64,000 nt of DNA from positions 62,001 through 126,000 of the forward strand of contig JBMHCX010000013.1 of the NCBI GenBank assembly GCA_049889695.1. The letters run 5' to 3'. Shown here piece by piece: positions 34,464 through 42,821 of this stretch; position 1 is the stretch's first letter; every line of letters starts with the position of its first letter. Source of the stretch: WTJH01 sp049889695 (GTDB taxonomy: Bacteria; Bacteroidota; Bacteroidia; Flavobacteriales; Flavobacteriaceae). The notes under the pieces were generated by a model that made no database searches, was not told the DNA's origin, and saw nothing but the letters and a program-made list of their open reading frames with translations. The translations under genes were made by a program, and so were the position numbers.

Positions 34464-35027
34464 GTGAAAACAGGCTTGCTTTTTGGTTCCTTTAATCCCA
34501 TCCATAAAGGACATGTAGCCTTAGCGCGCTATTTTGTGGAACAGACCGATTTGGATCAGGTTTGGTTGGTCCTCACCCCTAAAAACCCCTTAAAAGAGGC
34601 CTCGGAACTGCTGCCCAACGACAAACGCTTAGCTATGGTCCAAAAAGTTGCTGCCCAGCTCCCTCAGGTCGAATGCTGTACTGTAGAATTTGACCTTCCT
34701 CCACCCCACTATACCTATACAACCCTCCAAGTTTTGGAAAAAAAATACCCCAACACCAGCTTTGTATTACTGATGGGAACTGACCTTTTGACACAGCTGC
34801 CGCGATGGAAATTCTATCGGGAATTGATGGACCAATACCCGCTCTATATCTATCCCCGAAAAACACCAGAGACCCCTGCCAAAGCTTTGGCTGAGCACCC
34901 TAATGTACAGCATTTCGATGCGCCCACCCTAGAACTTTCGGCCACCCAAATTCGAGAGCTTTCCCAAGCCGGAAAAGATGTGTCCCACCTCCTACCACCC
35001 GAAATTATAGCGGACTATTTAGATTAG
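34464..35027 (+). CDS. nadD: Nicotinate-nucleotide adenylyltransferase
   Basis: This enzyme transfers AMP from ATP to nicotinic acid mononucleotide in NAD synthesis. It has 187 residues with a GTG start, which is the only reasonable choice because the conserved GLLFGSFNPIHKGHVALARY begins within a few residues. The nucleotidyltransferase HxGH-type motif is HKGH. Then come WLVLTPKNPLKE, FVLLMGTDLLTQLPRWK and the C-terminal ELSATQIREL corresponding to the ISST/R motif. It is the last gene of the yicC-gmk-nadD unit. Confidence 0.95.
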   Translation: MKTGLLFGSFNPIHKGHVALARYFVEQTDLDQVWLVLTPKNPLKEASELLPNDKRLAMVQKVAAQLPQVECCTVEFDLPPPHYTYTTLQVLEKKYPNTSFVLLMGTDLLTQLPRWKFYRELMDQYPLYIYPRKTPETPAKALAEHPNVQHFDAPTLELSATQIRELSQAGKDVSHLLPPEIIADYLD

Positions 35028-35202
35028 AAAAAGATCTATACCTTAGAGCAACCACCCCACCAACTTACGAACCTATGGTGATGGATTCCCGTGTTTTTTA
35101 GTTCCATATCGTATTCCGGTCGCCCGGCTTCACTTTTAAGACAAGAGGTTTTATACCGCCTTTTGGGTTGAATTAAAAACTAAGCAGTTAAACATCTCCA
35201 TA
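35028..35202. other. Intergenic stretch at the left edge of an AT-rich islet
   Basis: These 175 bases after nadD contain no recognisable RNA gene or hairpin terminator. The last 60 bases are open in the frame of the next ORF (from 35140), so they could be coding sequence of a longer, 5'-truncated gene. Confidence 0.35.
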
Positions 35203-35457
35203 TTGAATTGGGATAAAAATAAATATGGTGATTCCGTAAAATATACATGGATTGAGCAAGATTCTGGCGGAAATAGTGTTGAGCTACAAATAAATACAAC
35301 ATCTACTTTTGGTGAATCAAATGCACAAAGTACAAAGGTAACTATTCGTTCAAGAGACGATGAAGCCGGTGAAAGTATAGTCTATTATAATGATAATACT
35401 ATTGGAGAAGGATCTGAGTATAATACAGGGATAGTACGTTTTTGGATCAACCAATAA
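35203..35457 (+). CDS. Unrecognised small ORF, possibly a 5'-truncated gene
   Basis: This 84-residue ORF is readable from a TTG at 35203. The frame stays open back to 35140, with no ATG or GTG that looks like a start. The product is polar, rich in Ser, Thr, Asn and Glu (VELQINTTSTFGES; VTIRSRDDEAGESIVYYND), with alternating patterns suggestive of beta strands and no signal peptide or membrane segment. I recognise no family. Hand counting of 35221-35460 gives about one third G+C, clearly below the neighbouring housekeeping genes. It may be a small gene or the tail of a degraded one. The next ORF starts 11 bases later. Confidence 0.4.
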   Translation: MNWDKNKYGDSVKYTWIEQDSGGNSVELQINTTSTFGESNAQSTKVTIRSRDDEAGESIVYYNDNTIGEGSEYNTGIVRFWINQ

Positions 35458-35467
35458 ATATTTTGTA

Positions 35468-35935
35468 ATGCGTAAGTACTTTAAAATTTCGCTACTGCTC
35501 ATGTTTATTTGGACAACTGCTCGGGCCCAAACAGGAATAAGTTTTTATACAGATACATTTATCGGGATAGATAGCCCTTTATTTGAAATAGCTGATAGAA
35601 CGCTTGTAGGGGAAATCAAAATTGCTACTAGTAGAAAGGGCTTTGAATTAGCTACCGGAGCGATTGAGATCGATTTATTTTATCCTACACTATCTGGGGA
35701 ATTTCATCATTTGAATCTTGGGTTTGGAATACAAGTGGATGTATTTGACCGATTGACTTATGGAAATTCCTTTGTGTTACCGATCAGGTTAAGACTGTCT
35801 CCTTGGAAGAAAATGAAACAACTTTCGATACTATTTGAGTTAGCGCCTATCCTCAACTTTGAGGGAGATCAGGGCAACCTAAGAAGTTTAGCTGGGATCC
35901 GTTACTCTTTGACAAACCTTTCAAAATCAAATTAA
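35468..35935 (+). CDS. Hypothetical secreted beta-strand-rich protein
   Basis: This 155-residue ORF has an ATG start and a convincing signal peptide (YFKISLLLMFIWTTARAQ, cleavage after ARA). The mature part alternates hydrophobic and polar residues in a way typical of small outer-membrane beta-barrels: ISFYTDTFIGIDSPLFEIA, FHHLNLGFGIQVDVFDRL, SFVLPIRLRLSPW, LAGIRYSLTNL. No family is recognised. It shares the low G+C of the ORF 11 bases upstream, so the two may have arrived together. Confidence 0.65.
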   Translation: MRKYFKISLLLMFIWTTARAQTGISFYTDTFIGIDSPLFEIADRTLVGEIKIATSRKGFELATGAIEIDLFYPTLSGEFHHLNLGFGIQVDVFDRLTYGNSFVLPIRLRLSPWKKMKQLSILFELAPILNFEGDQGNLRSLAGIRYSLTNLSKSN

Positions 35936-36009
35936 ATACGTTTCTTTCCCATACCCTCAAATCTCAACCTTATGAGCGCTTAAGAGTTTTTTATTTTCCT
36001 CTTTACGAG

Positions 36010-36042
36010 CCCGCTGAATTTTAGATTTAACGGGTTTTCTTT
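36010..36042 (+). terminator. Possible terminator after the islet gene
   Basis: An imperfect stem pairs CCCG (36010-36013) with CGGG (36031-36034), extended by A/T pairs either side of a mismatch, followed by TTTTCTTTT. It overlaps the 3' end of the convergent glycosyltransferase gene. The stem is weak, so confidence is moderate. Confidence 0.4.
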
Positions 36043-37307
36043 TCCCATACGTGTATGAGTTGTTCTGCAATAGCCTTACGGCTCCATTGTTCTAATTCTG
36101 GAAAAGTGTTTTTTATCGACTTATGTTGACCTAAAACTTTTTCTAAAAACTGAGTAATGGCAGGGATATTGGCAGGAGCAATCATTTGAGCGGCAGATCC
36201 CTGCATCAAAAACTGAGCTGCTGCCGACTGGGGGTCGCCTAAAGAAAGGATGGGAACCTGAGTGGCGGTATATTCCAATAATTTACCTGAAATCATCTGT
36301 TGGTGGGCCCCTTCGAAACTAAAATTGAGCAATAGGTCTGCGCTTTTCATCAGGGCTATGGCCGCCGGATGGGAAATATAGCCGCGATAATCGACCTCTA
36401 TTTGGGGGAGTTCGGTTTGGATATAAGCCACTATTTCAGGGGCAATTTGTCCGGCCAAAGTCCAACGGATAGCTGTTTTGGTGGCCAAGGGTTTGAGTGC
36501 TTCAACCACTCGATCATACGCTTGATTTTGAGTGAGCAGACCCGCATAGACTAGATGAAATTTGTCGGAAGGAGCTTCCGGTGGGATGGTGCTAAATCTT
36601 TCGTCATCGAAGCCGTTGGGGAGTGCTACCAACCGTTGACGGGGAGCAATGGCTTTTAACGCGTTGTGAAAAGCCCCCCCTATAGTTGTTAATATTCCAT
36701 CTGCTTTTTGAAGGACTTGGGCTTCCAAGGCTTTGTCTTTACGGATACTGGAAGCCAAGCGATACAGACTTTGATTGTAAAATACTTCAGACCAAGGGTC
36801 ACGAAAATCGGCCCACCAATGGAGGTCATATTTTTCTTTGAGTTGTAAGCCGGCTAAGTGTGTAGAATGGGGAGGACCCGAAGTGACAAGGGTGTGAACG
36901 GGACCTTCGGCCAAGATTTTTTCGGCTGCTGTTACCGCATAGGGAACCCAGCCTTTCCGGGCATCGGGAATAAAAAAGTTTCCCCGAATAAAGGCGGCCA
37001 CTTTTTGAAAAAGAGACTTGCGGGGCACCTCGCCCTGGGGAATCCCCTGAGTAGATTTCTGAAACCGAGCGTACCAACGGAGTGGTTCTAGACTAGGGGT
37101 TTCTACTCGGCGAATATGCGTAACTTCGGCTGCTAAGGTCGGATCTAAAACAGCGTATGAAGCTTGTTTGGGGTCGGGAACAATCAGGATGGGCTCCCAG
37201 CCCAATTGCTGTAAATATTTGGCGAAATACATCCAGCGTTGAACCCCCGATCCTCCCGCAGGAGGCCAATAATAGCTCAGAATTAAAACACGCTTATTGG
37301 AAGCCAT
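36027..37307 (-). CDS. Glycosyltransferase (GT4-like, two-domain)
   Basis: This is a GT-B-fold sugar transferase of about 426 residues. The N-terminal domain opens KRVLILSYYWPPAGGSGVQR, including the usual glycine-rich acceptor loop, with LVTSGPPHSTHLAGLQLKEK and WWADFRDPWSE. The donor-binding C-terminal domain contains KFHLVYAGLLTQNQAYDRVV, EVDYRGYISHPAAIALMKSA and GKLLEYTATQVPILSLG, the usual E-rich region. I chose the ATG at 37307 because it directly precedes the first beta strand. It is the last gene on this strand after DUF3078, but a common transcript with suf genes is uncertain. Confidence 0.9.
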   Translation of the reverse strand: MASNKRVLILSYYWPPAGGSGVQRWMYFAKYLQQLGWEPILIVPDPKQASYAVLDPTLAAEVTHIRRVETPSLEPLRWYARFQKSTQGIPQGEVPRKSLFQKVAAFIRGNFFIPDARKGWVPYAVTAAEKILAEGPVHTLVTSGPPHSTHLAGLQLKEKYDLHWWADFRDPWSEVFYNQSLYRLASSIRKDKALEAQVLQKADGILTTIGGAFHNALKAIAPRQRLVALPNGFDDERFSTIPPEAPSDKFHLVYAGLLTQNQAYDRVVEALKPLATKTAIRWTLAGQIAPEIVAYIQTELPQIEVDYRGYISHPAAIALMKSADLLLNFSFEGAHQQMISGKLLEYTATQVPILSLGDPQSAAAQFLMQGSAAQMIAPANIPAITQFLEKVLGQHKSIKNTFPELEQWSRKAIAEQLIHVWEKKTR

Positions 37308-37339
37308 GGGTTGCAAGATACAAAAGCTGCAAACGGGAC

Positions 37340-38233
37340 TTAAAAATCTTTCCGGAATTGTATGCCTAATATCTGGCGCGACTGCACCCGATCGATCGCA
37401 TGATCGTCATAAACCCATTGGGCGACAAATTGAGTGCTGATAAAGTCGTTTACTTTTAGATCGAGCTCCAACAGATAGTTGATATCTAAATTATCTGGGC
37501 GATCCAGATAATTCGAATAGATGTTTAATAAATGTTTCCAACGGACATTTTCCCATAGTTTCCATTGTGCCTTCCAGACAAAATCCAATCCAATTTCAGC
37601 ACGGCTGGTCTTGTTCGCATCTACACCAAAATATTGTTGCCCTGGTGCCAGGTCTCTAGTGAAAATTCTAGAGACAAAAGTCATTTTAAGGGTGGCTAAA
37701 GCCATATCAATGCGGTTGGTGTCGTCTATTACATTAGTAAATCCTATTCCTGTTTTCCAATAGGCCGGTGAAAATCCTTTGGAAATCCGTTCTCGGGTAG
37801 CCTGGTCGCCACTGCCACTGTACTTATATCCTACAGCCCACTGGGTAAGTAGATTCATCCATGCGTGAGTTGTCCATTCAGGGCTTAAAAACCGTTCTAC
37901 ACGAATATCTACTTGTAAACGGTCGTCTGTTTTTCGTGTAAAGGGATTGTCTTCTACCCGGTTAAGTCCGTAGGAAGATTCTATCATTCCACTTCCCCGC
38001 CAAAGAGAATCTTTATAAGCCAAGCCGTATTTTGCACCTAAAGTTCCTGCTAAACTATTGGCCCCTCCAGAGGTCCAGTTATTGAAGGTACTTTGGTTGG
38101 CCAGTAAACTAATTTGTGCCGTACGTGTCCAAAGACTGTCTTTGGGGTTTTTGGGTTCTTTTTGAGCCATGAGCAGTTGCCCAAATATGCAACAGAAAAC
38201 GAGGAAATAGGAGTAGGTTTTAAAGGGGAACAT
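37340..38233 (-). CDS. DUF3078 outer-membrane protein
   Basis: This is a 297-residue protein with a signal peptide (TYSYFLVFCCIFGQLLMAQ). The family-specific SLLANQSTFNNWTSGGANSL appears near the start of the mature protein. Multiple amphipathic strands follow (GLAYKDSLWRGSGMIESSYG; AEIGLDFVWKAQWKLWENVR) and it ends in an aromatic-rich strand, ILGIQFRKDF, as expected for an outer-membrane beta-barrel. DUF3078 has no established function. Its gene is placed 12 bases after DUF2480 and the suf genes. Confidence 0.88.
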   Translation of the reverse strand: MFPFKTYSYFLVFCCIFGQLLMAQKEPKNPKDSLWTRTAQISLLANQSTFNNWTSGGANSLAGTLGAKYGLAYKDSLWRGSGMIESSYGLNRVEDNPFTRKTDDRLQVDIRVERFLSPEWTTHAWMNLLTQWAVGYKYSGSGDQATRERISKGFSPAYWKTGIGFTNVIDDTNRIDMALATLKMTFVSRIFTRDLAPGQQYFGVDANKTSRAEIGLDFVWKAQWKLWENVRWKHLLNIYSNYLDRPDNLDINYLLELDLKVNDFISTQFVAQWVYDDHAIDRVQSRQILGIQFRKDF

Positions 38234-38245
38234 TGAAGGGTATAC

Positions 38246-38761
38246 TTAAGATGTTGATTTTGGTTTTTTCCAAAGTGGAACAGCGGAACACGCTTCACCA
38301 TAAAAGATACTTCGCGCATACGGCTTAATGCGTTCTACCCACTTCATATAATGACTTTGCGGCAGGTTTTTTTCGGCACATCCCTTCAGAATAACAGGTT
38401 TATCGGCTAATTTTCGCCAATCTTCTGCCTGTATATTTTCCCACCACTCTTGTACTTCAATCGCCGCTGGACTACCGTAGCCAAAAGTACGTGCTCTATT
38501 GGACAAGTACACACCAATTAATAGTGGCGCCCATGCCGGCAAGACAGCATCTGAAGAGCAATATACGGCTACTGCTTTTTGATTGTACTGATCCCAAGGA
38601 TGGTCTTTTAATTGTTGCCGGAATTCTTTTTCTCGTAAGATTAATCCTTGATCCAAAAAGATTTTTAAATCTAACTCAATGGGGCGATCCCCAAAATAAT
38701 CCATTGGATCCAAGACTTCTAGTGCACTTTCGGCAACCTTATTTTGGATCGGCTGTTCCAT
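38246..38761 (-). CDS. DUF2480 family protein
   Basis: This is a 171-residue cytoplasmic protein matching DUF2480: KVAESALEVLDPMDYFGDRP, IELDLKIFLDQGLILREKEF, AVYCSSDAVLPAWAPLLIGV, and KPVILKGCAEKNLPQSHYMK. The family is Bacteroidetes-centred, of unknown function, and frequently follows Fe-S assembly genes. Three cysteines (in YCSSD, KGCAEK and EACSAV) are compatible with metal or Fe-S handling but not proof. The start overlaps the stop of the upstream sufT-like gene by one base (TAATG), indicating coupling. Confidence 0.85.
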   Translation of the reverse strand: MEQPIQNKVAESALEVLDPMDYFGDRPIELDLKIFLDQGLILREKEFRQQLKDHPWDQYNQKAVAVYCSSDAVLPAWAPLLIGVYLSNRARTFGYGSPAAIEVQEWWENIQAEDWRKLADKPVILKGCAEKNLPQSHYMKWVERIKPYARSIFYGEACSAVPLWKKPKSTS

Positions 38762-39081
38762 TAGAGCATCCCTAATTCCAGTTTAGCTTCTTCGCTCATC
38801 AGGTCTTGTGTCCAAGGCGGATCGAAGGTAATTTCCACGGTAGCTGAATTCACCTCATCCAGCGACTTTACTTTTTCCTCTACCTCCATCGGGAGAGTTT
38901 CTGCTACAGGACAATTGGGAGTCGTGAGGGTCATCAGGATTTTTACATCTTGGTCTTCATTGACCAAAACATCATAGATGAGTCCTAGCTCGTAAATATC
39001 CACAGGAATTTCAGGGTCGTAAATCGTTTTCAGTACCCCTACAATTTTTTCTCCTAAATCTGCTGTATTGTCGTTTTCCAT
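38761..39081 (-). CDS. sufT: SufT-like MIP18/DUF59 Fe-S assembly protein
   Basis: This is a 106-residue protein of the DUF59 (MIP18) family. Landmarks are GVLKTIYDPEIPVDIYELGL, IYDVLVNEDQDVKILMTLTT, the cysteine motif TTPNCPVAETLP and FDPPWTQDLMSEEAK. SufT proteins help mature Fe-S proteins in the cytoplasm. It lies seven bases after sufE and is coupled to the DUF2480 gene, so it belongs to the suf operon. Confidence 0.92.
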   Translation of the reverse strand: MENDNTADLGEKIVGVLKTIYDPEIPVDIYELGLIYDVLVNEDQDVKILMTLTTPNCPVAETLPMEVEEKVKSLDEVNSATVEITFDPPWTQDLMSEEAKLELGML

Positions 39082-39087
39082 TGGATA

Positions 39088-39513
39088 TTAATTCAATTGA
39101 GTTTGATAGGCAATTGCATACATTTTTAATTGCTTAATCATAGAAACTAGACCATTTGCGCGTGTAGGTGACAAATGCTCTTTTAGGCCGATTTCATCGA
39201 TAAAATCTGTATCGGCAGCTAAGATGTCTTTTGGATGAGCATCGGAAAATACGCGAATCAGTATCGCGATGATACCTTTGGTGATGATGGCATCGCTATC
39301 GGCCGTAAACTTCAACTGCTGGTCGTCTAAAGCAGCATGAACCCACACCTTACTTTGACAACCCTTAATGATATGATCGTCGTTTTTATAGGCTGGATCG
39401 ATCAGGGGTAAAGATTTCCCCAATTCAATCATATACTCATAACGTTGCATCCAATCGTCAAAGATGGAAAACTCTTCTATGATCTCTTGCTGTCGGCTTT
39501 TAATCGTGTCCAT
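39088..39513 (-). CDS. sufE: SufE sulfur-transfer protein
   Basis: SufE accepts persulfide sulfur from SufS and passes it to the SufBCD scaffold. It has 141 residues, with the family's FSIFDDWMQRYEYMIELGKS and the active-site cysteine loop IIKGCQSKVWVHA. Then come DSDAIITKGIIAILIRVFSD and ANGLVSMIKQLKMYA. It starts 15 bases after the sufS stop. Confidence 0.95.
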   Translation of the reverse strand: MDTIKSRQQEIIEEFSIFDDWMQRYEYMIELGKSLPLIDPAYKNDDHIIKGCQSKVWVHAALDDQQLKFTADSDAIITKGIIAILIRVFSDAHPKDILAADTDFIDEIGLKEHLSPTRANGLVSMIKQLKMYAIAYQTQLN

Positions 39514-39528
39514 ATGTAAAAATACGAA

Positions 39529-40746
39529 TTAAGATAACATCTGAACGGCCCTCTCGAGGGCTGTTACCATGCTGTCTATTTCTTCTTTGGTATTGTAGAA
39601 AGAAAAAGAAGCGCGAATGGTTCCCGGAATTTTGTAATAATCCATAATGGGTTGGGCACAGTGGTGTCCGGTACGGACAGCAATTCCTAACTTATCTAAG
39701 ATTGTTCCAATATCATACGGATGAAGCTCCCCCACATTAAAGGATATAACTGCTGTTTTTTCTGGAGCTTCTCCATAAATCTTAAGCCCTGGAATTTTCG
39801 ATAAGGCAGCAGTAGCATAAAGCAATAACTCGTGTTCATAGGCCGCTATAGTATCAAAACCTATAGCGTTCATATAGTCTAGAGCAGCACCAAAAGCAAT
39901 TCCCCCTGCGATATTGGGGGTTCCTGCTTCAAACTTGTGGGGTAAGTCTGCATAGGTTGTTTTTTCAAAGCTTACTTCGGCTATCATTTCTCCTCCGCCT
40001 TGATAGGGAGGTAACTTTCGGAGTAACTCTTCTTTTCCATATAACATCCCAATGCCTGTGGGACCACAAAGCTTATGAGCGGAGGTTACGTAATAATCGA
40101 TATCTAGTACTTGTACATCTGCTACTATGTGCGGAGCAGCCTGTGCTCCATCAATCAATACTTCTGCTTCATTGCGATGCGCCAAGGCTATAATTTCAGC
40201 GATGGGATTAACAGTCCCGAGGGCATTCGACACATGGTTGACAAATACTAAGCGAGTCTTCGAAGAAATGGCTGATCGATAAGCGTCCATATCCAAAACT
40301 CCGTTAGGCAGCATTGGAATTACCCGTAGGATTGCTCCTGTTTTTTCGGCAGCCATCTGCCAAGGAACAATATTCGAATGATGCTCCATTGCGGAGACTA
40401 ACATTTCATCTCCCGGCTGAAGCAAAGCAGTATAGCCGGAAGCCACTATGTTAATACTGTGAGTCGTCCCAGAGGTCAGAATTATTTCATGTGGATGGGC
40501 CGCATTAAAGTGATGTTGAATTTTTCGACGGGCATTTTCAAAAGCATCAGTAGCCTCCTGACTGAGGGCATGAACACCTCGATGAATATTTGCATTGGTA
40601 TGCGCATAATAGTCGACTATGGCATCGATGACTTGTTGAGGGGTTTGAGAGGTTGCCGCGTTGTCGAAATATATCAAAGGTTTCCCATTCACTTCTCTAT
40701 GGAGAATAGGAAAATCCTGCCGTATACGGTCGATGTTGATGTTCAT
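39529..40746 (-). CDS. sufS: Cysteine desulfurase SufS
   Basis: This is a PLP enzyme of 405 residues that removes sulfur from cysteine as enzyme-bound persulfide. The group II desulfurase pattern is clear: PLIYFDNAATSQTPQQVIDA, HRGVHALSQEATDAFENAR, the PLP lysine in VTSAHKLCGPTGIGMLYGK, and the active-site cysteine in RTGHHCAQPIMDYY. The sufD stop and the sufS ATG overlap by one base (TAATG). Together with sufE it provides the sulfur input for the operon. Confidence 0.96.
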   Translation of the reverse strand: MNINIDRIRQDFPILHREVNGKPLIYFDNAATSQTPQQVIDAIVDYYAHTNANIHRGVHALSQEATDAFENARRKIQHHFNAAHPHEIILTSGTTHSINIVASGYTALLQPGDEMLVSAMEHHSNIVPWQMAAEKTGAILRVIPMLPNGVLDMDAYRSAISSKTRLVFVNHVSNALGTVNPIAEIIALAHRNEAEVLIDGAQAAPHIVADVQVLDIDYYVTSAHKLCGPTGIGMLYGKEELLRKLPPYQGGGEMIAEVSFEKTTYADLPHKFEAGTPNIAGGIAFGAALDYMNAIGFDTIAAYEHELLLYATAALSKIPGLKIYGEAPEKTAVISFNVGELHPYDIGTILDKLGIAVRTGHHCAQPIMDYYKIPGTIRASFSFYNTKEEIDSMVTALERAVQMLS

Positions 40747-42062
40747 TACAAATTAAACCCGAGGTTTACTCCTAATTTTTTAGCGATGGCATCCTCAATA
40801 CGCTTTTTTAAAGCGGATATCTGTACGCTCTCTAATACATTACTCGCAAACGCATAGGTCAGTAACGCTTGAGCCTCTTTTTTCGGGATCCCACGGGACC
40901 TCAAGTAGAACAGAGCATCTTCATCTAACTGGCCGACGGTACACCCATGAGAACAGCGAACATCATCCGCAAAAATTTCTAGTTGCGGTTTTGTATTGAT
41001 GGTGGCTTTATCATTGAGCAACAAGTTGTTGTTTTGCTGAAATGCGTTTGTTTTTTGGGCAATTTTATCGACCAATATTTTCCCGTTGAAAACCCCTATA
41101 GCGCGTCCGCCGATTATCCCTTTGTAATCCTGATGACTTTCGCAATCCGGATGAGCGTGGTGCACTAAAGTAGAATGATCGGTATGTTGCTTGTCTTCTA
41201 AAAGCGTAACCCCTTTTAAGGTCGACATAATATGCCGATCTTTTTGATAGAAGTTTAACGTATTCCGGACTATGTTTCCACCCATTGCAAACGTATGAAC
41301 AGAAACATGAGAGTTTTTTTGTTGTGAAATATACGTATGGTCTAACAAAGAAGCCGTGCTTCGGTCGTTTTGGACTTTATAATAATCGACTAGGGCTTCT
41401 TTTTCAGCAAATACTTCAGTGACGCTATTCGTGGTCACTGGGGCATCCGATAAACTCTGATGACGTTCAATGATTTGCACCTGAGCATTTTCATCGGCTA
41501 CAATCAGGTTTCGAGGTTGCAGCCATATAGGGGCATTTTTTCCCGTACTGAAATGAAGTATTTCAATCGGTTTTTGAGCGACGGTATTTTTAGGAATATA
41601 GATATACGCCCCTTCTTTTGCATAGGCAGTATTTAGGGCTGTTAGGCTATCGTTTTCAGGCGCAACATTTCCAAAATATTTTTGAATCAGTTGAGCATAG
41701 CGAGGTTTGGAAATAGCCGCTGAGAACAAGCAAACGTCTAAACCATCGTGAGTCGTATCGGAAAGGAAAGGACTATAGACACCATCGATGAAAACGATCT
41801 TGTAGGTATCGATCTCGTACAGGAAATAGGTTTTTACATCTTTTAGCTCTATGGGTGTTTCCACCTGAGGATAGAGGATGTAATTTTCATCTAAAATTTT
41901 CCCTAAACTGGTATATTTCCACGCCTCGTTTTTTTTGGTTGGAAATCCATTTTTTTCGAAATAAGCGAGCGCCTCGATTCTTTTTTGATGTAAGGGGCTT
42001 TTTTGGTCGACCCCTTCTTCAAATGCGATAAATGAAGCTAAAAGTTGTTCTTTTAATTCCAT
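40746..42062 (-). CDS. sufD: SufD scaffold protein
   Basis: This is a 438-residue SufBCD scaffold subunit. It has an N-terminal helical segment (KNEAWKYTSLGKILDENY) and the right-handed beta-helix core typical of SufB/SufD (HVSVHTFAMGGNIVRNTLNF; DCESHQDYKGIIGGRAIGVF). The C-terminal segment ADDVRCSHGCTVGQLDEDAL has the conserved histidine, then YLRSRGIPKKEAQALLTYAF. It forms a complex with SufB and the ATPase SufC, encoded directly upstream. Confidence 0.96.
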   Translation of the reverse strand: MELKEQLLASFIAFEEGVDQKSPLHQKRIEALAYFEKNGFPTKKNEAWKYTSLGKILDENYILYPQVETPIELKDVKTYFLYEIDTYKIVFIDGVYSPFLSDTTHDGLDVCLFSAAISKPRYAQLIQKYFGNVAPENDSLTALNTAYAKEGAYIYIPKNTVAQKPIEILHFSTGKNAPIWLQPRNLIVADENAQVQIIERHQSLSDAPVTTNSVTEVFAEKEALVDYYKVQNDRSTASLLDHTYISQQKNSHVSVHTFAMGGNIVRNTLNFYQKDRHIMSTLKGVTLLEDKQHTDHSTLVHHAHPDCESHQDYKGIIGGRAIGVFNGKILVDKIAQKTNAFQQNNNLLLNDKATINTKPQLEIFADDVRCSHGCTVGQLDEDALFYLRSRGIPKKEAQALLTYAFASNVLESVQISALKKRIEDAIAKKLGVNLGFNL

Positions 42063-42063
42063 C

Positions 42064-42810
42064 TTATACCTCGGCTTTTATCCAATCATATCCTTTCGCT
42101 TCCAGCTCTTTTGCCAATTCTTTATCGCCCGATTTAACGATTCTTCCGTCGAACAATACATGGACATAATCTGGAACGATATAATCTAGTAATCGCTGAT
42201 AGTGTGTGATTACAAGAACAGCATTGTCTTGAGAACGTAGAGTATTCACTCCATTGGCTACAATTTTTAAAGCATCGATATCTAGTCCAGAATCTGTTTC
42301 ATCCAGTATGGCTAGTTTGGGTTCCAACATGGCCATCTGGAAAATTTCATTTCTTTTTTTCTCACCTCCAGAGAAACCTTCGTTCAAAGACCGAGACAAG
42401 AATTTTGAATCAATCTCTAGCAAAGCTGCCTTTTCGCGAATTTTCTTTAGCATTTCATTGGCCGGCATCTCTTCTAATCCCTGCGCAACGCGAGCTGCAT
42501 TGATAGAGGTTTTGACGAAGTTTGTCACCGAAACTCCAGGGATTTCTACAGGGTATTGGAAAGACAGGAATATTCCTTTATGCGCTCTTGTTTCGGCATC
42601 GTCTTCGTTTATGTTTTCTTTTCGGAAGAGAATTTCACCATCGGTTATCGTGTAGTCTTCGCTTCCAGCAATGACAGAGGAAAGGGTACTTTTCCCTGAT
42701 CCGTTAGGGCCCATTATGGCGTGTACTTCTCCGGGATTTATCGCAAGGTCGATTCCCTTTAGGATAGGTTTATCTTCTATCTCTGCGTGTAAATTCTGAA
42801 TCTTTAACAT
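42064..42810 (-). CDS. sufC: SufC ATPase
   Basis: This is the ABC-type ATPase of the SufBCD complex, 248 residues. Walker A is GPNGSGKSTLSSVI, the Q-loop region is FLSFQYPVEIPGVSV, the signature is NEGFSGGEKKRNEI and Walker B is LAILDETDSGLDIDAL, with the H-loop in LVITHYQRLLDY. It is a soluble ATPase rather than a transporter. It follows sufB by 11 bases and is followed by sufD after one base. Confidence 0.97.
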   Translation of the reverse strand: MLKIQNLHAEIEDKPILKGIDLAINPGEVHAIMGPNGSGKSTLSSVIAGSEDYTITDGEILFRKENINEDDAETRAHKGIFLSFQYPVEIPGVSVTNFVKTSINAARVAQGLEEMPANEMLKKIREKAALLEIDSKFLSRSLNEGFSGGEKKRNEIFQMAMLEPKLAILDETDSGLDIDALKIVANGVNTLRSQDNAVLVITHYQRLLDYIVPDYVHVLFDGRIVKSGDKELAKELEAKGYDWIKAEV

Positions 42811-42821
42811 AGTATTTTGGA

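Noticed and set aside
42254..42655. 133-codon Ser-rich frame opposite sufC
   Set aside because: sufC on the minus strand has all ABC ATPase motifs; the Ser-rich composition is an antisense artefact.
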